64,000 nucleotides of DNA, taken from NCBI GenBank assembly GCA_947628755.1, contig CANRBC010000008.1, positions 1 through 64,000 of the forward strand, given 5' to 3'. The notes under the pieces are model-generated. The model searched no databases. It had not been told where the DNA came from and saw only the letters and a program-made list of their open reading frames with translations. This stretch comes from an uncultured Clostridia bacterium. GTDB taxonomy: Bacteria > Bacillota > Clostridia > Lachnospirales > CAG-274. This document shows, in pieces, positions 55,393 through 64,000 of the stretch. Both the position numbers and the translations under genes were made by a program. Positions within the stretch are counted from its first letter, which is position 1. The number at the start of each line of letters is the position of its first letter.

Positions 55393-56424
55393 ATGAAATA
55401 CGAAAACATCAGCTTTTTAGACAAAAATTACAAATTTGTAAAGGGCGATATAGTTACGGAAAACGGTATTATTACCGATATTTGCCAAAAGGACAGCGCC
55501 GATAAGGGCATAGGCATATTGCCGCCCTTTGTGGATATACACATACACGGCGGCTTCGGTGTGGATATAATGTATGCCGAGGCGGAGGAAATAGCCTATC
55601 TCAGCAGAAGGCTTTATGAAAATAATGTAGGCGCGTATATGCCCACTACTGTGGCAAAGGACTATGACAGCATACTTAAAGCCGCTGCAAATGTGAGAAA
55701 AGCCGCAGAAACAGGCGAGGGCGCAGAAATAGCGGGCATACACATAGAAGGACCTTTTATATCCAAAAAATACAAGGGCATAATGGAGGAAAGGCATATC
55801 GTTCCCTGCGATACGAAGCTATTCGACAGTCTCAGAGAGATTATGGGCGAGCTTAAAATACGCTTTACCGTCGCTCCCGAGGCTGAAAATGCCCAAGCCT
55901 TCTGTAAATATGTAACGGAAAATGGCGGCTTTATTTCTCTGGGACACAGCGGAGCAAGCGCCGACCAATGCCAAGGGCTCAGCGCAGGCTCTTATACCCA
56001 TATTTTCAACGGAATGGCAGGTCTTCACCACAGAGAGAACAATATACTTGTATCTGCCCTTACGGACTCTCTTTACACAGAGCTTATATGCGATTTTATA
56101 CACGTTTCACCGAAGTGCGCGGAAATACTCTGTCGGCTCAAGGGCGACAAAATAATACTTATAACCGACGCTCTTAAGGCTATGGGACAGGGAAATATTA
56201 CATTTGAATTCTGCCAAAAGCAGATAACCGTAGGCAAACAGGGAGCAAGGGATAAAGACGGCAGACTGGCGGGAAGCGTGCTCACTATGAAGGACGGCTT
56301 TGAAAACCTCCTGAAAATATCCGATATTAAAACCGCAGTAAAGGCAGCCTGCGAAAATCCTGCAGCGCTTCTGGGACTTAAGGAATACGGCTATATAGAC
56401 ATAGGAAAGAAAGTGATATTGTGA
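55393..56424 (+). CDS. nagA: N-acetylglucosamine-6-phosphate deacetylase
   Basis: The 343-residue amidohydrolase has the metal HxH in PPFVDIHIHGGFGVD, the Glu ligand in GIHIEGPFIS, His ligands in SLGHSGASADQC and THIFNGMAGLHHREN, and the catalytic Asp in LITDALKAMGQG. It deacetylates GlcNAc-6-phosphate in amino sugar recycling. No nagB is adjacent. The start lies nine bases after mnmG and its stop overlaps the next gene by four bases. Confidence 0.92.
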   Translation: MKYENISFLDKNYKFVKGDIVTENGIITDICQKDSADKGIGILPPFVDIHIHGGFGVDIMYAEAEEIAYLSRRLYENNVGAYMPTTVAKDYDSILKAAANVRKAAETGEGAEIAGIHIEGPFISKKYKGIMEERHIVPCDTKLFDSLREIMGELKIRFTVAPEAENAQAFCKYVTENGGFISLGHSGASADQCQGLSAGSYTHIFNGMAGLHHRENNILVSALTDSLYTELICDFIHVSPKCAEILCRLKGDKIILITDALKAMGQGNITFEFCQKQITVGKQGARDKDGRLAGSVLTMKDGFENLLKISDIKTAVKAACENPAALLGLKEYGYIDIGKKVIL

Positions 56425-57395
56425 AAATAGGCAAGCTGCCCAATTCTCTTCTGAACAAAATAATAATAGAGCCTGTAAACAGCCATTCTCCCCAAAGGGA
56501 GGAGGTGCTTTTGCGCCCATCCATAGGCGAGGACTGTTCTGCTCTTAATTTCGGCGAGTATAACTGTATTATGTCCACAGACCCTATTACGGGAGCTGTA
56601 AAGGATATAGGCAGACTTGCTGTGCATATTAATATAAACGATATTGCTTCAAGCGGCGGAGAGCCTATCGGCATTATGCTTACGGCACTTTTGCCTCCCG
56701 ATATAAGTGAAAGCGAAATATCTGAAATAATAAGGGACATTTATACCGAGGCAAATAAGCTGAACGTAGCTGTACTGGGCGGACATACGGAGATAACCGA
56801 CGCTGTGACAAAGCCCGTTATAAGCTGTACTGCCGTAGGCAAGTGCAAAAGACTTATTTCCACAGGAGGCTCAAGGGTCGGTGATTACGTTATTATGACA
56901 AAAACGGCAGGTCTTGAGGGTACTGCCATATTTGCAAAGGACAAGCTCTCTCTTCTGAAGGGTAAGGTAAGTAATGATGTAATAAGAAATGCAGAGAGCT
57001 TTTCAAACAACCTTTCCGTGCTTAAAGAGGGACTTATAGGCGCAGGGTATAATGCCCATGCCATGCACGATGTAACTGAGGGCGGCATACTGGGCGCCTG
57101 CTGGGAACTGGCGGAAAGCTCCGGACTTGGCATAGAAATATATGAGGACAGTATACCCGTCGCTTACGAAACGCAGGAAATATGCAGGGTGCTTGGCGTT
57201 GACCCTCTCCGCCTTATTTCAAGCGGCTCTATGCTCATAGTATGCGAAAGCACCGATATACTTAAGGCTCTTGAAAATGAAAGCATAAAGTCGGAGGTAA
57301 TCGGCAGAATAACCTCAAAGGACAGATATATAATCAAAAACGGCAAAAAAATGCCCTTGACCGAGCCTGACAGCGACCAGCTTTACAAGGTTTAA
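56421..57395 (+). CDS. AIR synthase-like protein (HypE/ThiL/SelD superfamily)
   Basis: The 324-residue protein has GEDCSALNFGEYNCIMSTDP, the metal-binding aspartates of an AIR synthase N domain, HININDIASSGGEPIGIML with the family's Asn-Asp, LGGHTEITDAV and the C-domain MHDVTEGGILGACWELA. It resembles HypE-like stand-alone proteins rather than PurM or ThiL. No hydrogenase genes are seen, so the reaction is unknown. The GTG start overlaps the nagA stop. Confidence 0.85.
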   Translation: MKIGKLPNSLLNKIIIEPVNSHSPQREEVLLRPSIGEDCSALNFGEYNCIMSTDPITGAVKDIGRLAVHININDIASSGGEPIGIMLTALLPPDISESEISEIIRDIYTEANKLNVAVLGGHTEITDAVTKPVISCTAVGKCKRLISTGGSRVGDYVIMTKTAGLEGTAIFAKDKLSLLKGKVSNDVIRNAESFSNNLSVLKEGLIGAGYNAHAMHDVTEGGILGACWELAESSGLGIEIYEDSIPVAYETQEICRVLGVDPLRLISSGSMLIVCESTDILKALENESIKSEVIGRITSKDRYIIKNGKKMPLTEPDSDQLYKV

Positions 57396-57426
57396 AGCGG
57401 CAAGCTCCCGTTTATAATATAAACAG

Positions 57427-57455
57427 TTGAAGTAAATCGAAAAATATAGTATAAT
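57427..57455 (+). promoter_or_regulatory. Promoter of asnB
   Basis: TTGAAG, 17 bases, TATAAT, ending 50 bases before the asnB start. Confidence 0.75.
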
Positions 57456-57505
57456 AGTATAGATGATTGGAAATAACAAACCTTTTTAAAAGGAGAATGA
57501 AATAT

Positions 57506-59389
57506 ATGTGCGGTTTTTGCGGATTTACAGGAAATATTGAAAACAGAGAGGCTGTCATAGAGCAGATGATGAACAGAATAGTTCACAGAGGTCCTGACAG
57601 CGGCGGTATGCACAGCGAGGATAAGTTCACATTCGGCTTTAGACGTCTTAGTATAATAGGCCTTGAGGACGGCTCTCAGCCTATATACAACGAGGACAAG
57701 TCCGTTGTAATAGTGTTCAACGGCGAGATATACAATTATCAGGAGCTTAAAGAGGGACTTATTGAAAGGGGACACGTATTTTCCACCCATGCAGACACGG
57801 AGGTAATAGTTCATCTCTATGAGGAAAAGGGCACAGACCTTTTAAACGATTTAAGGGGTATGTTTGCCTTTACCATTTATGATAAGAAAAAGGATATGCT
57901 TTTCGGCGCAAGGGATTTCTTTGGCATAAAGCCTTATTATTACAGCGAGATAGACGGAGAGCTGCTTTTCGGCTCTGAAATAAAGAGCTTTCTGCCCTAT
58001 CCCAAGTTCCATAAGGAGGTAAATCCCCTTGCTCTTGAAAATTATCTGACATTCCAGTATTCCGTACTGGACGAAACCTTCTTCAAGGGCGTGTATAAGC
58101 TGAAGCCGGGACATTTCCTTACCTTCAAGGAGGGTCAGCTCCATATAGAGAGATATTTCCAGCCTAGGTTTGAGCCGGAGCAGGATATAATAGCTGACAG
58201 CAAGAACGGAGTTAAGCTGCAGGACGCCATACAGAAGGTAGAGGACGTGCTTCTTAATTCCGTAGGTATGCACACGGTAGTCAGCGATGTTGAGGTAGGC
58301 TCTTTTCTTTCAAGCGGCGTAGACTCCAGCTTTGTTGCGGCTACATTCCGCAGGGGTATGGACAAGACCCATGCCAAGACATTTACCGTAGGCTTCGACT
58401 ATGAGAAATACAACGAGATAGGCTATGCCAAGGCTCTTTCCGAGCACGTAGGCATAGAGAGCAATTCCAAGATAATTTCAACTGACGAATACTGGGAAAG
58501 CCTTCCAAAGGTACAGTACCACATGGACGAGCCCTTAGCAGACCCCTCTGCCGTAGCTCTTTATTTTGTAAGTAAGCTGGCAAGGGAAAAGGTAAAGGTA
58601 GCTCTTTCAGGCGAGGGCGCAGACGAATTTTTCGGCGGCTACAATATTTACGAAGAGCCTATGGCGCTTGCCCCTATGCACATTTTTCCCAAATCCGTGA
58701 GAAAATTCATTGCCAAGGCGGTATCCCGCATACCCTTTAATTTCAAGGGCAAGAATTATTTCAGAAGAGCCGCCCTTGACGTAGAGGAGCGCTTCTACGG
58801 TAACGGCAATCAGATGTTCTCAAAGGAGGAAAGAGAGGCTATTCTCAAGAATCCCAGTGGAAAATACGACCATACGGAGATAACAAAGCCCTATTACGAC
58901 TTCTGCGAGGGTCTCGACGACGTTACAAAAATGCAGTTTATAGACCTTAATCTCTGGATGGTGGGAGATATACTTCTTAAAGCGGATAAAATGAGTATGG
59001 CAAACTCCCTTGAGGTAAGAGTACCTTTTCTGGACAAGGAGGTATTCGAGGTGGCAAGGCATCTGCCCTCTGACTACAGGGTAAACAGACGCGCCACGAA
59101 ATATGCCTTCAGAATGGCAAGCAAGAAATATCTGCCCGACAATGTAGCTACCAAGAAAAAGCTGGGCTTCCCCGTGCCTACAAGAGTATGGCTTAAGGAG
59201 GACAAGTATTACAACATTATAAAAGAGGCGTTTACAAGCCCTACGGCAGAAAAATATTTCAATACGGATAAGATAATGGAATACCTTGACGGACACAGAG
59301 CAGGCAAAGGCGATTACAGCCGTAAGGTATGGACAGTATATATGTTCCTTGTATGGCATAAGGAATTTTTTGAAAAGGAGGCAGCATAA
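57506..59389 (+). CDS. asnB: Asparagine synthase (glutamine-hydrolysing)
   Basis: The 627-residue protein makes asparagine from aspartate, ATP and glutamine. The start at 57506 exposes MCGFCGFTG, whose Cys2 must become the N-terminal glutaminase nucleophile, so longer starts upstream are unlikely. The glutaminase domain continues with HRGPDSGG, FNGEIYNY and HADTEV-type HADTEVIVHL. The synthetase domain has the PPi loop LSSGVDSSFVAA and SGEGADEFFGGY. It overlaps the HIT gene by one base. Confidence 0.95.
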   Translation: MCGFCGFTGNIENREAVIEQMMNRIVHRGPDSGGMHSEDKFTFGFRRLSIIGLEDGSQPIYNEDKSVVIVFNGEIYNYQELKEGLIERGHVFSTHADTEVIVHLYEEKGTDLLNDLRGMFAFTIYDKKKDMLFGARDFFGIKPYYYSEIDGELLFGSEIKSFLPYPKFHKEVNPLALENYLTFQYSVLDETFFKGVYKLKPGHFLTFKEGQLHIERYFQPRFEPEQDIIADSKNGVKLQDAIQKVEDVLLNSVGMHTVVSDVEVGSFLSSGVDSSFVAATFRRGMDKTHAKTFTVGFDYEKYNEIGYAKALSEHVGIESNSKIISTDEYWESLPKVQYHMDEPLADPSAVALYFVSKLAREKVKVALSGEGADEFFGGYNIYEEPMALAPMHIFPKSVRKFIAKAVSRIPFNFKGKNYFRRAALDVEERFYGNGNQMFSKEEREAILKNPSGKYDHTEITKPYYDFCEGLDDVTKMQFIDLNLWMVGDILLKADKMSMANSLEVRVPFLDKEVFEVARHLPSDYRVNRRATKYAFRMASKKYLPDNVATKKKLGFPVPTRVWLKEDKYYNIIKEAFTSPTAEKYFNTDKIMEYLDGHRAGKGDYSRKVWTVYMFLVWHKEFFEKEAA

Positions 59390-59796
59390 TGGACTGTATT
59401 TTCTGCAAAATAGCCAATGGAGAGATACCCTCCACAACAATATATGAGGACGGCGATTTCAGAGTTATAACGGACATCAATCCTGCAAATCTCGGTCATT
59501 GTCTTGTAATTCCCAAGGCTCACGCAGCCAATGTATATGAGCTTAGCGAGGAGCTTACGGCAAAGGCGTTTGTCATTGCCAAGAAAGTGGCAGCCGCCGT
59601 TAAAAAGGCGACGGAGTGTGACGGAGTTAATATACTCCAGAACAACGGAGAAACGGCAGGACAGACCGTATTCCACTTTCATATACACATAATACCCAGA
59701 CTTAAAAGCGACGATGTAAAGCTGAGCTTCGGCTCATTCAAAGCCGACAGCGAAAGCATAGCCGCTATGGGTGAAAAAATAAAGAAAAGCTTATAA
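59389..59796 (+). CDS. HIT family hydrolase (HinT-like)
   Basis: The 135-residue protein begins CIFCKIANGEIPSTTIYED with a zinc-type CxxC, and ends with the histidine triad HFHIHIIPR. HinT proteins hydrolyse nucleoside phosphoramidates and lysyl-AMP. Its start codon overlaps the asnB stop (ATAATG). Length and motifs are fully typical. Confidence 0.93.
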   Translation: MDCIFCKIANGEIPSTTIYEDGDFRVITDINPANLGHCLVIPKAHAANVYELSEELTAKAFVIAKKVAAAVKKATECDGVNILQNNGETAGQTVFHFHIHIIPRLKSDDVKLSFGSFKADSESIAAMGEKIKKSL

Positions 59797-59815
59797 AAAG
59801 AAAGGGTGTAGAGAA

Positions 59816-61684
59816 ATGAAAAGAACACTGGCGGCAGTACTGGCGGCTGCAATAGCTTTTACCGCAGTTCCCGTATTTGCTCTTGACACAACAATTACAA
59901 GCAATCCTGTGGAAATGGGTGAAGAAAGCACTACAATGACCACACAGGCAACAACGGAGGAAACGACGCAAGCTCCCACAGAGAAGCCTACGGAGGCAAC
60001 AACACAAGCCGTAACGGAAGCTCCCACACAGGCAACCACAGCTGCTCCCGTTACACAGACTGTTACGGAAAAGCCTGTTGAAACTACCACAAAATATACT
60101 GCTCCCGTACAGGAAGGCAAGCCTCATGAGGTAAATATCCATGTTACCGCAACGATAAAGGGCAAGTATTCCGACGGCGACACAGATTATATATATGCCG
60201 AGGACTATATGAGCATAGACCCCAGAACTCTGGACTGGAGCTCAGACAACAACAGAATAGCCTCAGTAAACAGAGACGGACGCATAGAGCCAAAGGCAGT
60301 AGGTCATACGATTATTACAGGCAGCGGCGTTACGGACTATATTTTCCATATACAGGTAAAGGAAAGCGCTACGGACTCAAAGGATATAACTCTCTATGAG
60401 GACGAAAAAATAGACCTTGGCAAATATGTAAAGAGCAATCCTGAAAATTACGACTGGAGCTCTGACGACCACAGCATAGTTACAGTAAACGACGAGGGTA
60501 TTGCCCAATCCAAGGATAAGGACGGCAACACCGTGGTAATTGCCGAATCCGAAAAGGACAGCGAGATATACCATTTCTATATAAGAGTAAGAGAAACCAC
60601 AAACGAGCATCCCGACGAGCATAATTTCATAGATGAGGATATGCCTTTATTCATGAGCGGCGGAGACAATGCCGATGTTTCAATGTTTTTGGACAAGGCT
60701 CCCGAAAGCTATAAGTGGTATTCCGACAATACCTCCGTTGCAAGAGTTGACGGAGATAACGGCGTTATCACAGCAAGAAACGAAGGCAAGGCGACTATAC
60801 ACGCTCACGGTACGGTATACGACTACTGCTTCAATGTAGAGGTAAACGACGATTATTCCATAGACAGCAGAGAAATGAAAATAGGCGATACCTTCGACTA
60901 TGACAAGTATATAGACAGCAAAATAAACGATGCCGAAGCATATTCCTTTAAGGGTCATATACTGGACGTATACGGCTCTACCGTAGAGGCAAGAACAAAG
61001 GGCGCAGGCTATGTGGTATTCAAGAGCCCTCATAACGAAATACATCAGCTTCTTATAAATGTAAAGGCAGACAGCGTAAATCGTGCTGAGCCTACTACGG
61101 AGGTTACCACAGAGGCAACCACTGTGGATATTCACTTTACAGATATAGCTCACAGACCATGGGCAAAGGACGCTATTGAGAATATGGCAGCTTCAGGATT
61201 TATTTCAGGCAGAGGCAATGGAATATTTGCTCCCGACGACGGCTGCACAAAGGCAGACTTTACTATCGTGCTTGTAAGAATGTTGGGTCTTGACACAATG
61301 GCGCCCAGCGGAAACTATGCCGATGTTCCTGCAGACGCATATTATTACGACTATGTAAGCATTGCAAGAAACAACGGTCTTACAGTAGGCGTGGATAATA
61401 ATAACTTCCACCCCACACAGATGATAACAAGAGAAGAAATAATGGCTATGGTATACAATGGTCTTGCTCTTAAGGGCGTGCCTATGAATATAAAGCAGTC
61501 CGTACTGGGCGGCTATTCCGACGGCTCTCTTGTAAGTCCTCAGTATTGGGACGCAGTATCCGCTCTCCTCAATCTTGGCGCAGTACAGGGCACTTCTGCC
61601 ACTACTATCGACCCCAAGAGCAATGTAACAAGAGCCCAGATGGCTGTGCTTCTTAATAATGTTTATACAACCGTGTTAAAATAA
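59816..61684 (+). CDS. Secreted surface protein: Thr-rich linker, Ig-like repeats, three SLH domains
   Basis: The 622-residue protein has a signal peptide (MKRTLAAVLAAAIAFTAVPVFA), then a Thr/Pro/Glu linker (about 30-105) made of repeats like TTEETTQAPTEKPTEATTQA, a likely wall spacer or O-glycan carrier. Three or four Ig-like repeats follow, each with a phrase such as DWSSDNNRIASVNRDGRIEP, DWSSDDHSIVTVNDEGIAQS and KWYSDNTSVARVDGDNGVI. The last 185 residues hold three SLH modules (DIAHRPWAKDAIENMAASGF, DVPADAYYYDYVSIARNNGL, QYWDAVSALLNLGAV), which bind wall polysaccharide. No partner enzyme is encoded next to it. Confidence 0.88.
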   Translation: MKRTLAAVLAAAIAFTAVPVFALDTTITSNPVEMGEESTTMTTQATTEETTQAPTEKPTEATTQAVTEAPTQATTAAPVTQTVTEKPVETTTKYTAPVQEGKPHEVNIHVTATIKGKYSDGDTDYIYAEDYMSIDPRTLDWSSDNNRIASVNRDGRIEPKAVGHTIITGSGVTDYIFHIQVKESATDSKDITLYEDEKIDLGKYVKSNPENYDWSSDDHSIVTVNDEGIAQSKDKDGNTVVIAESEKDSEIYHFYIRVRETTNEHPDEHNFIDEDMPLFMSGGDNADVSMFLDKAPESYKWYSDNTSVARVDGDNGVITARNEGKATIHAHGTVYDYCFNVEVNDDYSIDSREMKIGDTFDYDKYIDSKINDAEAYSFKGHILDVYGSTVEARTKGAGYVVFKSPHNEIHQLLINVKADSVNRAEPTTEVTTEATTVDIHFTDIAHRPWAKDAIENMAASGFISGRGNGIFAPDDGCTKADFTIVLVRMLGLDTMAPSGNYADVPADAYYYDYVSIARNNGLTVGVDNNNFHPTQMITREEIMAMVYNGLALKGVPMNIKQSVLGGYSDGSLVSPQYWDAVSALLNLGAVQGTSATTIDPKSNVTRAQMAVLLNNVYTTVLK

Positions 61685-61690
61685 ACCGTA

Positions 61691-61717
61691 AAATGCCGCA
61701 TTTATGCGGCATTTTTT
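61691..61717 (+). terminator. Terminator of the SLH gene
   Basis: AAATGCCGCA pairs with TGCGGCATTT across TTTA, followed by Ts. Confidence 0.88.
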
Positions 61718-61826
61718 AACGACCCTTGTTGTATGAGCGTGTACTTTATACCCTCGTACTTGCTTGTAGGGAAGTGTAGAATTGAAGTTTTGTTTAGGCG
61801 TGTATCGAATTTATTTTTTGTTTCAA

Positions 61827-62149
61827 AACGACCCTTCCACCATGCTTCGCATGGTCCCCCTCCCCTCCGACGCCTGCGATAAAACACGTTGTGTTTTATC
61901 GCAAGGCTAGGGGAGGCTGTGGTTGTGGTAAGAGCTGGATTTTGCGATAACAAAAGTGCTGAAACCTATTGTAGGAGAGGTTAGAGAGAAGAAAGCTGTC
62001 TGCGCTACCTCCCCACTTCTAGCCTCCCCTAGCCCGATAGGGCGTCGGAGGGGAGGGGGACTTTGCAGCGGAAGAATATCTGCCGACACGAAGTGTCGCT
62101 TTTGCAATAGCAAAAGTGCTGACCGCCGTTAGGCGGTGGAAGGGTCGTT
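61827..62149. repeat. MITE-like repeat, family A, full copy
   Basis: The 323-base element runs from AACGACCCTTCCACC to GGTGGAAGGGTCGTT, a 15-base inverted repeat at its ends. Inside are CCCCCTCCCCTCCGACG and its inverse, the AAAACACGTTGTGTTTT palindrome, TGCGCTACCTCCCC and TTTTGCAATAGCAAAA. It is the reverse complement relative of 28772-29032. The remaining bases to 62332 hold one more hairpin (GGGAGACC-TGC-GGTCTCCC at 62280-62298) and no gene. Confidence 0.88.
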
Positions 62150-62332
62150 CCAAAGCAAAGACAATACTGATATTACGATAAACAAAATCCCCCATAAATC
62201 AAATAAAGCCATCCCATTACCTTTCTGCCCATAAATTCGGCAGCTCTACACCCCATAATTTTCACACCTTCGCCCGTAGGGGAGACCTGCGGTCTCCCGC
62301 TTACAAGCAATCCTCCTTGCATTCCATACCTT

Positions 62333-62869
62333 TTACGTTTCAAGTCCCTCCAGATACCGCATAAGATTTACCTCTCCGTCTATATCCACACCCTGTCGGA
62401 ACAGCTTTTTATCCCCCTCGCTAAGTGCGGCAAGGGGCGTGGAGGTCATTTCCTTTAGTACATCGCTGTTTTTATAGTACACGGCAACATACCCGTTGTT
62501 TTCTTTTAAGGTATAGTGCTGAGAGCTTTCACAGTCCATATTTTTGGCAAACACTATCCTGTCGGCGCTGAATTTCGTCATCTGCCATGTATCGTATGCC
62601 TTTTCAACAGCCTCTCTGTCCCAGCCGTACATATAATACTGAGGGAGAAGCTCTCTTACCTCTGAAAATCCGTCGTTATAGTTATACACGAATTCCATAA
62701 CGGTATTTTCGTTTACTGCGGCTTTGGAGGGCGCTTCTGCCGTAAGGGCGGGACTGCCGTAGGTCACATTTTTTTCTCCCTCCAGAGTGCGGACATAGCC
62801 AAGCCAGCCGCCCATAGCCGCGGCGGCGATACCTGCAAGCATTACAAAACATACTCTGAATAATTTCAT
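62333..62869 (-). CDS. BofC-like membrane-anchored protein
   Basis: The 178-residue protein has one N-terminal membrane segment (FVMLAGIAAAAMGGWLGYV) and then an extracellular or forespore-intermembrane part. Its last 60 residues (YTLKENNGYVAVYYKN, TPLAALSEGDKKLF, GVDIDGEVNLMRYLEGLE) resemble the BofC C-terminal domain, in which a beta-sheet reads a similar 'TDI..L...D...L..GI' pattern. BofC controls the SpoIVB sporulation checkpoint in Bacillus. The match is from pattern memory. I start at 62869 (ATGAAATTA, GAGGTGG upstream) rather than a GTG three codons earlier that lies inside that site. Confidence 0.6.
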   Translation of the reverse strand: MKLFRVCFVMLAGIAAAAMGGWLGYVRTLEGEKNVTYGSPALTAEAPSKAAVNENTVMEFVYNYNDGFSEVRELLPQYYMYGWDREAVEKAYDTWQMTKFSADRIVFAKNMDCESSQHYTLKENNGYVAVYYKNSDVLKEMTSTPLAALSEGDKKLFRQGVDIDGEVNLMRYLEGLET

Positions 62870-62982
62870 ACATACCACCTCTGTTTGTATTATTTCCTTA
62901 AATCCATAATATATACAAGAGAAGTATTATTTTCGTTAAATTCGGCATAATTATTTATGAATAAACTTAAGGAGTGAAAAAC

Positions 62983-63621
62983 ATGAGAGAAAGCTACCCA
63001 TTTGAGCTTATAGCTCTGCAATATGAATACGACGCATTAGAGCCTTGTATAGACGAGGAGACCTTGCATTATCATCACGACAGGCATTTGCAGACCTATG
63101 TGGATAATCTGAATAAGACGCTTAAGGACTATCCCAAGCTGCATTGTATGAATCTGCCTACGCTGCTTGTCAATATTTATTCCCTGCCCGACGAGATACA
63201 GACGGCGGTGAAAAACAACGGCGGCGGAGTATTCAATCATAATCTGTATTTTTCAATACTGCGCAGTCCAAGAGAGGACAACAGACCCTCCGGAGAGCTT
63301 GCAGACAGCATAAACGCCAAGTTCGGCTCCTTTGAGGGCTTTAAGAAGGCTCTGTCCTCTGCGGCTGTGGGACAATTCGGTTCGGGCTACGGCTGGCTTG
63401 TTACGGACAGACATGGCAAAGTCTCCGTTATGTCAGCGCCTAATCAGAATACGCCCTTGGGCAGAGAAACCATGCCCCTTATTCCCCTTGATGTATGGGA
63501 GCACGCCTATTATCTGCAATACAAAAACAAGCGCGGAGAATATACGGAAAATTTCTTTAAGCTGATAAACTGGGAGCAGGTGGAAAAGCTGTATAAAAAC
63601 AGGGAAAATTTTTTCAAATAG
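62983..63621 (+). CDS. sod: Superoxide dismutase (Fe/Mn family)
   Basis: The 212-residue protein has the ligand histidine in LHYHHDRHLQTYVDNL, the second in GGGVFNHNLYFSIL, the QFGSGYGWLV strand and the last ligands in DVWEHAYYLQYKNKR (Asp and His). It converts superoxide to peroxide in the cytosol. A GTG three codons upstream overlaps the AAGGAG site, so the ATG at 62983 is the real start. Metal preference cannot be read safely. With the ferritin gene just downstream it forms an oxidative-stress pair with separate promoters. Confidence 0.93.
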   Translation: MRESYPFELIALQYEYDALEPCIDEETLHYHHDRHLQTYVDNLNKTLKDYPKLHCMNLPTLLVNIYSLPDEIQTAVKNNGGGVFNHNLYFSILRSPREDNRPSGELADSINAKFGSFEGFKKALSSAAVGQFGSGYGWLVTDRHGKVSVMSAPNQNTPLGRETMPLIPLDVWEHAYYLQYKNKRGEYTENFFKLINWEQVEKLYKNRENFFK

Positions 63622-63623
63622 GT

Positions 63624-63652
63624 TTGAAAAACGAAGTATATTGTGATATACT
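63624..63652 (+). promoter_or_regulatory. Promoter of the ferritin gene
   Basis: TTGAAA, 17 bases, TATACT, starting two bases after the sod stop. AAAGGAGGAAAG then leads into the ferritin start. Confidence 0.75.
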
Positions 63653-63694
63653 GATTATCGACAGATAATAAATATCCAAAAGGAGGAAAGTAAT

Positions 63695-64000
63695 ATGCTT
63701 GACAAAAAGGTACTCAAACTATTGAACGAACAGGTGAACAAGGAATTCTATTCAGCATATCTTTATCTGGATTTTGCAAATTTCTATTCATCAAAGGGTC
63801 TTGACGGCTTTGCCAACTGGTATGAGATACAGGCAATGGAGGAGAGAGATCACGCAATGCTTTTCTACAGATACCTGCACAACAACAATGCTGATGTAAA
63901 GCTGGAGGCTATTGACAAGCCGGGCGTAAAGCTGGATGCTCTTATGGATCCCCTTAAGGAGGGTCTTAAGCATGAGGAATACGTTACAAGCCTTATTCAC
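63695..64000 (+). CDS. ftn: Ferritin, 5' part (cut by window end)
   Basis: The visible 102 codons read MLDKKVLKLLNEQVNKEFYS, AYLYLDFANFYSSKGLDGFA and WYEIQAMEERDHAMLFYRYL, with the ferroxidase ligands Glu17, Glu50 and His53 in FTN order. It is a bacterial non-haem ferritin for iron storage in the cytosol. The rest lies outside the window. The AGGAGG ribosome site is at a normal distance. Confidence 0.93.
   Translation, partial: MLDKKVLKLLNEQVNKEFYSAYLYLDFANFYSSKGLDGFANWYEIQAMEERDHAMLFYRYLHNNNADVKLEAIDKPGVKLDALMDPLKEGLKHEEYVTSLIH

Noticed and set aside
59765..60142. Minus-strand frame rich in Cys and Gly, looking like a small secreted protein
   Set aside because: It is the complement of the Thr-rich linker of the SLH protein; codons for Thr read backwards as Cys and Gly. 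The plus-strand gene has a signal peptide, domains and a terminator.

Overview
This window is a chromosomal segment of a low-GC Firmicute of the class Clostridia. Signs of this are a T-box leader on serS, TTGACA/TATAAT promoters with 17-bp spacers, Shine-Dalgarno starts throughout, Soj/Spo0J partitioning with parS sites, RNase J, IreB, S-layer homology proteins and a BofC-like gene. I cannot name the species. The window contains the replication origin. oriC lies around dnaA (about 13.45-15.34 kb), genes to its left run mostly leftward (dnaA, dnaN, rlbA/yaaA, recF, gyrB, gyrA) and many to its right run rightward (argS, parA, parB, serS and the rpmH-mnmG cluster).

Left to right: 0-6.3 kb holds glgB, a PepF-type peptidase, a DUF2156 protein, a GNAT acetyltransferase and an orphan promoter-terminator unit that may encode a small RNA. 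6.4-15.3 kb is the origin block, with DnaA boxes and a DnaA-trio element. 15.3-18.1 kb has an amidohydrolase and a secreted YcdB/SLH-like protein. 18.2-25.9 kb has argS, parA-parB flanked by two parS sites buried in long palindromes, a HAD phosphatase, T-box-serS, a DUF896 gene and an AI-2E-family permease. 26.0-26.4 kb has three tRNAs (Asp, Val, Leu). 26.4-35.7 kb runs leftward: a PEPCK-like P-loop protein, then a polA operon (polA, membrane protein, coaE, lytic transglycosylase, solute-binding lipoprotein, GalT-like protein). 35.9-42.3 kb is largely cell-envelope: a LysM-GH18 protein, a YkvI-like permease, a secreted transglutaminase-like protein behind a c-di-GMP-I riboswitch, a deacetylase-like protein, murI and ddl. 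42.5-42.9 kb looks like an unannotated type I toxin-antitoxin locus. 43.0-46.4 kb is ireB-ruvX-DUF1292-rnj-arsC/spx-like. 47.8-55.4 kb is rpmH-rnpA-yidD-yidC-jag-mnmE, a satD/DUF3307 insertion, then mnmG. 55.4-64 kb holds nagA, an AIR-synthase-like gene, asnB, a HIT protein, an SLH surface protein, a BofC-like gene, sod and the start of a ferritin gene.

The ancestral Firmicute origin block (rpmH..mnmG next to dnaA, and parAB after mnmG) is split here: about 32 kb separates dnaA from rpmH, parAB lies inside that gap, and rsmG is not next to mnmG.

Non-coding DNA carries three genome-specific repeat families: a MITE-like GC-rich element with outer inverted ends (four copies, two full length), a shorter palindromic element (two copies), and a conserved hairpin that ends three leftward transcripts. 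No rRNA, CRISPR array, prophage or transposase gene was seen. The most interesting loci are the candidate type I toxin-antitoxin pair, the riboswitch-controlled transglutaminase, the parS palindromes, the palindrome cluster in front of satD, and the candidate small RNA near 6.2 kb.
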